Origin: Methylophilaceae bacterium UBA6140 | Lineage (GTDB): Bacteria; Pseudomonadota; Gammaproteobacteria; Burkholderiales; Methylophilaceae | Length of the DNA stretch: 11,391 bases | Assembly (NCBI GenBank): GCA_002423265.1 | Contig: DIVE01000004.1 | Span: 2,554 to 13,944 of the forward strand | Direction of reading: 5' to 3' | Part shown: one piece after another, positions 1 to 6,692 of the stretch | Numbering within the stretch: the stretch's first letter is position 1 | Layout of the letters: the number at the start of each line of letters is the position of its first letter | Translations under genes and position numbers: made by a program | Notes under the pieces: generated by a model | Told to the model about the DNA's origin: nothing | What the model saw: only the letters and a program-made list of their open reading frames with translations | The model's database searches: none

Positions 1-1
1 C

Positions 2-823
2 ACCGAAGAACGGCAGAAACAGATTGATTTCTCTGACCCTTACTTCCATACCGGCAGCCGCTTCGCCGCCCGAAAAGCCAGCCTCGCCGACACCGCGCCG
101 GCAGCCATGGCAGCCGAACCCGGTTTCCTTGCCTCCGTTGCAGAGAGCTTCGAAAGCAACATCCTGCACGAAAAACGCTATTTGCTGATCTGGGATGGCC
201 TCAAGACCACGGTACTGATTTCGGTGCTGGCGACGCTGTTCGGCACCCTGCTCGGCGCCCTCATCTGCACCATGCGCATGTCGCCGCGCCTGCTGCTCAA
301 CCTGCCGGCGCGCATCTACATCAATGTCCTGCGCGGCATGCCGGTACTGGTGTTGTTGATGCTGATCTTCTATGTGGTGTTCGCTTCAGTGAATATCAGT
401 CCGGTGCTGGTCGCAGTTATCGCCTTCGGCATGAACTTCGGCGCCTACGTCGCCGAAATCTACCGCGCCGGCATCCAGAGCATCGACCGCGGTCAGAGCG
501 AGGCCGGTATTTCAATGGGCTTCACCAGACTGCAGACCTTCCTCTACATCGTTCTGCCGCAGACCATCCAGCGTATCCTGCCGGTGTACAAGGGCGAATT
601 CATCTCGCTGGTAAAAATGACCTCCATCGTCGGTTACATCGCCGTGCAGGATCTGACCAAAGCCAGCGACATCATCCGCAGCCGCACTTTCGACGCTTTC
701 TTCCCGCTGGTGATGGTCGCTATTCTCTACTTCCTGATCTCCTGGATTCTCATGTTGGCGCTTGAATATCTCGAACGCCGCACCGATCCAAAACAACGCC
801 GCAGAAAGGCGGTGCGCGCATGA
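2..823 (+). CDS. Amino-acid ABC transporter: solute-binding domain fused to permease (5' partial)
   Basis: Inner-membrane component of a polar amino-acid uptake system. The frame is open from base 2, upstream of the ATG at 107. The first 25 or so residues hold [15 protein letters not shown], the family-3 solute-binding (SBP_bac_3) signature, so the ATG at 107 is internal and the real start lies before the window. About 45 residues later the permease begins, with roughly five hydrophobic segments typical of HisM/GlnP. It has the cytoplasmic EAA loop (SEAGISMGF...LPQ, about bases 497-562), which docks on the ATPase, and conserved family stretches such as [11 protein letters not shown]. The solute-binding signature normally sits mid-domain with about 120 residues after it. 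Here the permease follows almost at once, so the binding domain may be permuted or duplicated upstream. The TGA overlaps the next ATG, indicating translational coupling. The permease call is firm; the substrate is unknown. Confidence 0.9.
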   Translation, partial: TEERQKQIDFSDPYFHTGSRFAARKASLADTAPAAMAAEPGFLASVAESFESNILHEKRYLLIWDGLKTTVLISVLATLFGTLLGALICTMRMSPRLLLNLPARIYINVLRGMPVLVLLMLIFYVVFASVNISPVLVAVIAFGMNFGAYVAEIYRAGIQSIDRGQSEAGISMGFTRLQTFLYIVLPQTIQRILPVYKGEFISLVKMTSIVGYIAVQDLTKASDIIRSRTFDAFFPLVMVAILYFLISWILMLALEYLERRTDPKQRRRKAVRA

Positions 824-1929
824 TCACGATCACGCATCTTTCCAAGCGCTTCGGCGATAACGTCGTGCTGCGCGATATCAGCACAGAAATCCGCAAAGGC
901 GAGGTGATCTCCATCATCGGCCCCTCCGGCACCGGCAAAAGCACATTCCTGCGCTGCCTCAATCTGCTCGACCAGCCGAGCGGGGGCAGCATCGTCGTCG
1001 ACAGCCAGAACCTGCTGGAGCGCAAGACCAATATCGCCCGCATCCGTCAGAAGATGAACATGGTGTTCCAGTCATTCAATCTCTTCAGCCATCTGTCCGT
1101 CATGGAAAACCTCACGCTGGGGCCGATCCGGCTCAAGGGCATGGCACCGGCAGAAGCCGAACGCAAGGCGATGGACTTGCTGAAACTGGTCGGCCTCGCC
1201 GAAAAGGCAGACAGCTACCCGGACGAACTTTCCGGCGGACAGAAACAGCGCGTCGCCATCGCCCGCTGTCTGGCGATGGAGCCGGAAATCATCCTGTTCG
1301 ACGAGCCGACCTCGGCGCTCGACCCGACCATGGTCAGCGAAGTGCTCTCGGTCATCCGCCGCCTGGCGAAGGAAGGCATGACCATGCTGATCGTCACCCA
1401 CGAAATGGACTTCGCTCGCGATGTCTCCAACCGCGTGTTCTACATGGACGAAGGCCTGATCTACGAAGAAGGCACACCGCAGCAGATTTTCGAAAACCCG
1501 GAGAAAGAAAAGACAAGGGCGTTCATCAACCGAATCCGCAGCTTCAGCTACCGCATCGAAACGCCGGATTACGACCTCTATGCCATGAACGCCGAAATCG
1601 AGGCCTTCTGCGAAAAACAGATTCTGCCGAAAAAAACCCGCCACAATCTGTTGTTATTGGTGGAAGAGCTGCTGCAGCTGCACACGCCTTTCCTGCGTGA
1701 AATAGTGCTCGACATCACCATCGGCTACTCGGAAAAAAGCGAGCGCATCACACTTCTGTTCGAAAGCAGCGGCCCGGCCCTGAATGTGCTGGAATCAGAT
1801 GCACTGGCTGACGACCTCGGCGTTATCATCATCACCAACCTTTGCGAACGCATCGATTACCAGCGGCTGAACGATAAAAACCGGCTTGAGCTGTTGCTGA
1901 AAACCGGGCAAAGACACGCCGGAGATTGA
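820..1929 (+). CDS. Polar amino-acid ABC transporter ATPase with C-terminal GHKL-like extension
   Basis: Cytoplasmic ATPase that powers the preceding permease. Residues 1-240 are a complete GlnQ/HisP-type domain: Walker [10 protein letters not shown] (34-42), Q-loop Gln84, signature LSGGQ (137-141), Walker B plus D-loop [11 protein letters not shown] (158-168), and H-loop His194. Usual family length is 240-260 residues; this one has 369. Residues 245-365 form an extra domain. Its order of elements (helix with [10 protein letters not shown] at 276-285, beta strands, [10 protein letters not shown] at 316-325, then [11 protein letters not shown] and a final NRLELLLK) resembles RsbW/anti-sigma-type GHKL domains. 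The N-box Asn, G1 Asp and G2 glycines are not conserved, so ATP binding there is doubtful and a regulatory or structural role is more likely. It overlaps the upstream gene by 4 bases (ATGA). The ATPase role is certain; the extension assignment is by pattern only. Confidence 0.93.
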   Translation: MITITHLSKRFGDNVVLRDISTEIRKGEVISIIGPSGTGKSTFLRCLNLLDQPSGGSIVVDSQNLLERKTNIARIRQKMNMVFQSFNLFSHLSVMENLTLGPIRLKGMAPAEAERKAMDLLKLVGLAEKADSYPDELSGGQKQRVAIARCLAMEPEIILFDEPTSALDPTMVSEVLSVIRRLAKEGMTMLIVTHEMDFARDVSNRVFYMDEGLIYEEGTPQQIFENPEKEKTRAFINRIRSFSYRIETPDYDLYAMNAEIEAFCEKQILPKKTRHNLLLLVEELLQLHTPFLREIVLDITIGYSEKSERITLLFESSGPALNVLESDALADDLGVIIITNLCERIDYQRLNDKNRLELLLKTGQRHAGD

Positions 1930-1959
1930 TACTGGCAAGCGCAGAAACCAGAGCCGGTC

Positions 1960-1973
1960 TGCCAACGCTGGCA
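1960..1973. repeat. Short inverted repeat TGCCA-N4-TGGCA between transporter and kinase genes
   Basis: A perfect 5-bp inverted repeat with a 4-base spacer lies 30 bases after the ATPase stop and 47 bases before the kinase start. No T-run follows, so it is not a good intrinsic terminator. It could be a small operator or chance. No convincing sigma-70 promoter was found in this 91-base gap, so the kinase may be transcribed partly from the transporter operon. Confidence 0.35.
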
Positions 1974-2020
1974 AAATAGCTGTTAAAGTTCATGCTGTAG
2001 CGTTCTTTCACCGGGCACTC

Positions 2021-5000
2021 ATGCATACGGCACTCTCGAGCCTGCGGGCACTGATCCCTTTCTATTACCCGACCCGCTGGCTGTTAATGACACTGGCAGG
2101 CTGTCTCTGTCTGGCAGCCAGTGCCAGTGCAGAGCCACAGGTTCTGCGCGTGGTCGCCGACGACAATTACCCGCCTTATCTTTTTCGCAATGCCGATGGC
2201 GAACCGGAAGGTTATGTCGCCGATTTCTGGCAGTTGTGGCAGAAAAAAACCGGCATCAAGGTCGAACTGATCGCCACCCAATGGTCTGAAGCGCAACGCA
2301 TGATCCAGAACGGCGAGGCCGATGTGATCGACATGATCTTCCGCACACCCCAGCGCGAACTGATCTATGACTACGCAGCGCCATACACCAACTTGCCGGT
2401 CGCGATCTACAGCCATAACTCGATAAGCGGCCTCAGCCGCCTCGACAGTCTGCGCGGGTTCATGGTCGGCGTAATGGCTGGCGATGCCTGTATCGAGACA
2501 TTACAGAAGGGCGGCATTAATGATCTGCATTTCTACGACAGCTATCTCGGCCTGATTCAGGGCGCCTTGCGACAAGAGGTTAAAGTCTTCTGTCTGGATG
2601 AATACCCGGCCAACTATTACCTCTATCAGCTCAAGCTCGAAAGCAATTTCGTCAAGGCTTTCAATCTTTATGAAGGCCAGTTTCACCGTGCAGTCATAAA
2701 AGGTGACACTGCCACTCTGCAGCTACTTAACCGGGGCATCGGCCTGATCAAGCAGCCAGAGCTGGATGCCTTGCACGACAAATGGATGGGGCAATCCATT
2801 GGAGATGGCCCCTACGGACGCTATCTGTTCTATGCCATGCTCACAGCACTGGTAGCCGGTGTCGCGCTGCTGCTCTGGAACCGCTCGCTGCAAAGACGGG
2901 TTGATGCTAAAACTGCCGAGCTGAAGAAAACATTAGCCGATCTGCAAAAAGCCGAGGAGCGCTACCGGCTTGTTTCCGACAGTAGCAGCGACGTGATCTG
3001 GCTCTATGATCTGACCAATCTCCGCTTTAGCTATGTCAGCCCGTCGGTGCAAAAACTGCTCGGCTACAGCGTGCCGGAAATATTGCAAAAAGGCATGCAG
3101 GACATCATGACGGAAGAATCCTACGCCGCCATGCGTCACACCCTTTCTCTGCGGGCCCGGACATTGATGGGCGGCGATGAGTCGGGTCGAATCCAGACCA
3201 ACGAAATTCTACAGACCAGAAGAGACGGCAGTATCGTACCGACCGAGGTGGTCACTACGCTGATTCCTGATGAAGCAGGCAACATCACCCAGGTGCAGGG
3301 CGTCACGCGCGATATCACAGAACGCAAAATGGTCGAACGGCAAATGGACATGTACCGTGAAGAGCTGGAAGAACTGGTCAAGGTGCGTACGCGGCAGCTG
3401 GAAAATGCCAAACAGCAAGCCGAAGTCGCCAACCAGGCCAAAAGTACCTTCCTCGCCAACATGAGCCATGAAATCCGTACGCCGATGAACGCCATCATCG
3501 GCTATGCCCATTTGCTGCAGGAGGAAATCCGGCAGGTGAAGCAGAAGGAAAAGCTGGATCGCATCATCATGTCCAGCAAGCATCTGCTCGGCATCATCAA
3601 CGATATCCTCGATTTGTCCAAGATCGAAGCCGACCGCCTGACGCTTGAAGAGGAAACCCTGATCATCACCGCCACCATCAACCATGTGCGCAGCATGATG
3701 AGTGACCGCATCAGCAGCAAGGGGCTGCACCTGATCGAGCAGATCGATCCGCGTCTGAAAGGACTACCGGTCATCGGCGATTCGCTCCGGCTCAGTCAGA
3801 TACTGATCAACTACATCACCAACGCGGTGAAATTCACCGAACAGGGCAACATCACCTTGCGTGCGCAGGTGATCTCGGTCGATGAAACGCATGTCATCCT
3901 GCGCTTCGAGGTCGAAGATACCGGCATCGGTATCAGTGCAGCGCAACAGGCGCGGCTTTTTCAATCATTCGAGCAGGCGGAATCCTCCACTACCCGCAAA
4001 TATGGCGGCAGCGGTCTTGGACTGGTGATTTCGCGCAAACTGGCCGCCATGATGGGCGGCGAAACCGGCGTCGAAAGTACGCCCGGCAAGGGTAGTAATT
4101 TCTGGGTCACCGTCAGACTGCAGCGCGGTGATGCCAGCAATCTGCCGGCGAGAAAAATCACTCCCGAGAAAAACCGCTTGCGTCAGGGCGCACATTTGCT
4201 GGTGGCAGAAGACAACGAAATCAACCAGGAAGTCGCCAGGGAAATGCTCAGCAACATGGGGCTCAAGGTCGATATCGCCTGCAACGGCGCCGAAGCACTG
4301 GAGAAATTCCGGCATCATCACTACGACCTGATCCTGATGGACATGCAAATGCCGGAGATGGATGGTCTCGAAGCCACGCGCAGAATACGCGCACTGCCGC
4401 AAGGTAAGCACGTCCCGATTCTGGCAATGACCGCCAATGTGTTCATGGAAGACCGCATACGTTGCGAACAGGCCGGCATGAATGGCTTCGTCTCAAAACC
4501 GGTGGATCCGGAACGGCTGCGCCAGATACTGTCCGAATGGATATTTGACGAGACGACCGACGCCAAACCGGAGCTGAAGAAAACCGTCAGGACAGCGAAA
4601 GTCACGAAATCGAAACGAAAAAATCAAATCGACCGGGCGGCAGGGCTGAAATATCTCGGCGGCAATCTGGAAAATTACGAACATATGCTGACCAGATTCG
4701 CCAGCACACATGCCCGCGATGCTGAACAAATCGCCGGATTCCTGGCGCAAGGCGATCACATAAGTGCCGAGCGCATCGCGCATACTCTGAAAGGTGTCGC
4801 CGCGACACTGGGAATGAGCAATCTGCAAGAGCTGGCCAAATGGCTGCAGCAGGAACTGCACGCCGGGCTCGGCAAGGATGAGCTGCAGGCCGAACTCGAA
4901 CAGTTGTCGAAGGCGCTGGAGGCTACGGTTGCCGAGATCGGCCAGCCTCCGAAACCCGGACAGACCGGTAAAGCCAGGCAACGACCAGCGCAAGATACGC

Positions 5001-5242
5001 TCACCAACCAGACCGAACTTGAAAAAATCCGTGCTTCGCTGCGAGACTTGCAACACTTGCTGGAAAACGACGATATACAAGCGTATTACCTGTGGCATGA
5101 ACTGGCACCGGCAATACAAGAGATGATCGGGCAGGAAGCGGCTCAAACCCTCGGCTTGCAAATCGAAAGATTCGACTATCGCGGCGCATGCGAAAGGCTC
5201 AAGCGTTTGCTTGCAGATGACCGGCTACCGAACCGAGACTGA
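2021..5242 (+). CDS. Hybrid sensor histidine kinase (SBP_3-TM-PAS-HisKA-HATPase-REC-HPt)
   Basis: Inner-membrane phosphorelay kinase of BvgS/EvgS general type, 1073 residues. Order seen: N-terminal signal/anchor (about 16-37, ending ASASA), one periplasmic family-3 solute-binding domain (about 40-260), a membrane helix (about 267-286), coiled linker, PAS (about 312-435), coiled coil (440-475), HisKA with phosphoacceptor His483 in [10 protein letters not shown], HATPase with N-box Asn601, DTGIGIS (633-639) and GGSGLGL (662-668), receiver with acidic pair Glu730/Asp731, phospho-acceptor Asp774, Thr804 and Lys826, then HPt with His921 in [13 protein letters not shown] further helical domain (about 995-1066) follows. 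All relay residues are present, so full His-Asp-His transfer is expected. The next gene encodes a receiver protein and is the obvious target. The start at 2021 has no clear ribosome-binding site; ATG 2087 would remove the basic N-terminus of the signal, so 2021 is preferred. The ligand is unknown. Confidence 0.95.
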   Translation: MHTALSSLRALIPFYYPTRWLLMTLAGCLCLAASASAEPQVLRVVADDNYPPYLFRNADGEPEGYVADFWQLWQKKTGIKVELIATQWSEAQRMIQNGEADVIDMIFRTPQRELIYDYAAPYTNLPVAIYSHNSISGLSRLDSLRGFMVGVMAGDACIETLQKGGINDLHFYDSYLGLIQGALRQEVKVFCLDEYPANYYLYQLKLESNFVKAFNLYEGQFHRAVIKGDTATLQLLNRGIGLIKQPELDALHDKWMGQSIGDGPYGRYLFYAMLTALVAGVALLLWNRSLQRRVDAKTAELKKTLADLQKAEERYRLVSDSSSDVIWLYDLTNLRFSYVSPSVQKLLGYSVPEILQKGMQDIMTEESYAAMRHTLSLRARTLMGGDESGRIQTNEILQTRRDGSIVPTEVVTTLIPDEAGNITQVQGVTRDITERKMVERQMDMYREELEELVKVRTRQLENAKQQAEVANQAKSTFLANMSHEIRTPMNAIIGYAHLLQEEIRQVKQKEKLDRIIMSSKHLLGIINDILDLSKIEADRLTLEEETLIITATINHVRSMMSDRISSKGLHLIEQIDPRLKGLPVIGDSLRLSQILINYITNAVKFTEQGNITLRAQVISVDETHVILRFEVEDTGIGISAAQQARLFQSFEQAESSTTRKYGGSGLGLVISRKLAAMMGGETGVESTPGKGSNFWVTVRLQRGDASNLPARKITPEKNRLRQGAHLLVAEDNEINQEVAREMLSNMGLKVDIACNGAEALEKFRHHHYDLILMDMQMPEMDGLEATRRIRALPQGKHVPILAMTANVFMEDRIRCEQAGMNGFVSKPVDPERLRQILSEWIFDETTDAKPELKKTVRTAKVTKSKRKNQIDRAAGLKYLGGNLENYEHMLTRFASTHARDAEQIAGFLAQGDHISAERIAHTLKGVAATLGMSNLQELAKWLQQELHAGLGKDELQAELEQLSKALEATVAEIGQPPKPGQTGKARQRPAQDTLTNQTELEKIRASLRDLQHLLENDDIQAYYLWHELAPAIQEMIGQEAAQTLGLQIERFDYRGACERLKRLLADDRLPNRD

Positions 5243-5280
5243 TGGCGATGGTCGTATAGAATAATGCACTGAATTTGCAC

Positions 5281-5287
5281 GGAGAGA
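5281..5287 (+). promoter_or_regulatory. Ribosome-binding site deciding the ATG 5294 start
   Basis: GGAGAGA is the clearest Shine-Dalgarno sequence in the window. It gives a normal spacing of about nine bases from GGAG to ATG 5294. The in-frame TTG immediately before (5291) is closer and a poorer start codon, so ATG is chosen. A TAGAAT (5257-5262) upstream resembles a -10 box but has no recognisable -35. Confidence 0.7.
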
Positions 5288-5293
5288 TATTTG

Positions 5294-6415
5294 ATGACAG
5301 ATGAACAACACAATGTTTCTCGCAACACCGTGCTGGTGGTGGATGACACCCCGGACAATCTCGCCGTGCTCGGCGGCCTGCTGATGCCACATTACAACGT
5401 TCGCGTCGCCAACTCCGGGGCCTGGGCCCTCACATCAGCCAATACCGAACCACGGCCGGATATCATTCTGCTCGACATCATGATGCCGGAAATGGACGGC
5501 TACGAAGTGCTGAGACAGCTCAAGGCCAACCAGCAGACGCGTGATATCCCGGTGATTTTCATCACCGCCATGGATACGCCGGAAGATGAAGCCTACGGGC
5601 TGGAGCTGGGTGCCATGGATTACATCACCAAGCCAATCAGCCCGGCAATCGTGCTTGCACGCGTGCGGGCACAGCTCGATCTGAAGTCTGCACGCGACAT
5701 CCTGCACGACCAGAACACCTGGCTTGAGAGCGAAGTCCAGCGTCGCATTCGCCAGTTTGAGAAGGTACAGAACGTCACCATACGTGCACTTGCCAGCCTG
5801 GCCGAGGCCAAGGATAACGAAACCGGCAACCATATCCTGCGTACGCAGAACTACGTCAACACGCTGGCACTTGAGCTGGCGAGGCTCCCGCAGTATGCCG
5901 AGACACTGACGCCAGAAACAATCAACATGATCACAAAAGCTGCGCCCTTGCACGATATCGGCAAAGTAGGCATTCCCGATGCGATACTGAACAAACCCGG
6001 CAAACACACCCCGGAAGAATGGGAGATCATGAAAACCCATGCCCAGCTGGGTGCGGATTCAATCTGGCGCGCCATCCGCGATGAAGAAGATATGGAATCA
6101 GTAAAGTTTCTCCACGTCGCCATGGAAATCGCCGGCAACCATCATGAAAAATGGGATGGCAGCGGTTACCCTAACGGACTCAGCGGCGAACAAATACCCC
6201 TGTCCGCCCGGCTGATGGCACTCGCCGATGTCTTCGATGCGCTGATCAGCAAACGTGTTTATAAAGCCGCCTTCACACTGGAAGCTGCCCACGCAATTAT
6301 TGTGGAAAATCGCGGGAAACACTTTGATCCACAGGTCGTCGATGCATTTGAGCACTGCATCAGTACCTTTCAGTCGATCGCTGCGAGCCACGCCGACGAA
6401 GGCATGACTGCCTGA
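5294..6415 (+). CDS. Response regulator with HD-GYP domain, predicted c-di-GMP phosphodiesterase (RpfG-like)
   Basis: Cytoplasmic output protein of the preceding kinase, 373 residues. The receiver domain (about 12-130) has Asp17/Asp18, phospho-acceptor Asp61 in LLDIMMPEMDGY, Thr91 and Lys113. A helical linker (130-160) leads to an HD-GYP domain (about 160-360). The metal and motif residues can be seen: ETGNH (176-180), HD at 220-221 with DIGKVGIPD, His249, NHHEKW with His283/His284, DGSGYP (288-293), and ADVFDAL with Asp312. HD-GYP proteins of this layout (RpfG class) hydrolyse cyclic-di-GMP to pGpG or GMP, and the full residue set suggests an active enzyme. The gene starts 51 bases after the kinase stop on the same strand, so co-transcription is likely and phosphate probably arrives from the kinase HPt domain. 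No DNA-binding domain is present. Family assignment is secure; activity and partner are inferred. Confidence 0.95.
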   Translation: MTDEQHNVSRNTVLVVDDTPDNLAVLGGLLMPHYNVRVANSGAWALTSANTEPRPDIILLDIMMPEMDGYEVLRQLKANQQTRDIPVIFITAMDTPEDEAYGLELGAMDYITKPISPAIVLARVRAQLDLKSARDILHDQNTWLESEVQRRIRQFEKVQNVTIRALASLAEAKDNETGNHILRTQNYVNTLALELARLPQYAETLTPETINMITKAAPLHDIGKVGIPDAILNKPGKHTPEEWEIMKTHAQLGADSIWRAIRDEEDMESVKFLHVAMEIAGNHHEKWDGSGYPNGLSGEQIPLSARLMALADVFDALISKRVYKAAFTLEAAHAIIVENRGKHFDPQVVDAFEHCISTFQSIAASHADEGMTA

Positions 6416-6419
6416 CCAT

Positions 6420-6557
6420 TCAGGCCTCGATTACCGCTTTCCCCAGTTCCGCTATCAATCGTTCACTCAAGTCATGAAGCTCTGCCGGGCGTGCCATGGC
6501 ATCCATTTGCTTGCTTGCAAATGCATCAGGCAGCGATCGGGTGACGAAGTGAACTGA
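6420..6557 (-). pseudogene. Possible remnant of the C-terminal end of a minus-strand gene
   Basis: On the minus strand a 45-codon stop-to-stop frame ends at 6420. It reads ...DAMARPAELHDLSERLIA... and ends KAVIEA, an amphipathic, protein-like sequence resembling a real C-terminus. The frame is closed upstream by TGA at 6558-6560, and the only ATG starts would give 25 to 28 residues with no ribosome-binding site seen. The reading is that it may be the tail of a gene whose front has been lost, lying convergent to the HD-GYP gene with a 4-base gap. The parent family was not recognised. It could equally be a chance open frame. Confidence 0.3.
6504..6523. repeat. Inverted repeat CATTTGC-N6-GCAAATG
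   Basis: A perfect 7-bp inverted repeat with a 6-base centre (itself TTGCTT) lies in the gap between the HD-GYP gene and the assembly ATPase, about 90 bases upstream of the predicted promoter. There is no T-run for a terminator. It could be a dimeric regulator site or a weak hairpin that slows readthrough. Confidence 0.4.
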
Positions 6558-6610
6558 TCACTGGAATTTTGTTTCTTATCTCAATTCAACCCCTGCTTCT
6601 GTTCACATGA

Positions 6611-6639
6611 TTGGAAACCAGAGCCAACAGGTTTACTAT
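6611..6639 (+). promoter_or_regulatory. Sigma-70-type promoter for the assembly ATPase
   Basis: TTGGAA (6611-6616) and TACTAT (6634-6639) are separated by exactly 17 bases. They match the -35 and -10 consensus at four and five of six positions. Transcription would begin near 6646, leaving a leader of about 47 bases before ATG 6693. This suggests the ATPase is its own transcription unit, separate from the phosphorelay genes. Confidence 0.6.
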
Positions 6640-6692
6640 TGAAACTGCCTCAAGGCATGACAGCTCAAAAACAACAAAATATGGTGAGTTGA

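Noticed and set aside
107-109. ATG 107 as start of a stand-alone permease.
   Set aside because: The frame continues upstream to base 2 with a recognisable solute-binding motif, so this Met is internal.
4493-5161. Long minus-strand open frame (222 codons) opposite the kinase REC/HPt region.
   Set aside because: The + strand encodes clear HPt and receiver residues here; the antisense frame shows no recognisable motif.
5291-5293. TTG as start of the HD-GYP response regulator.
   Set aside because: The next codon is ATG, with better spacing from GGAGAGA and a stronger start codon.
6497-6510. Sigma-54-like element TGGCA...TTGC upstream of the assembly ATPase, a gene family often sigma-54 dependent.
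   Set aside because: The GG-to-GC spacing is one base too short for a -24/-12 promoter, and a correctly spaced sigma-70 promoter lies at 6611-6639.
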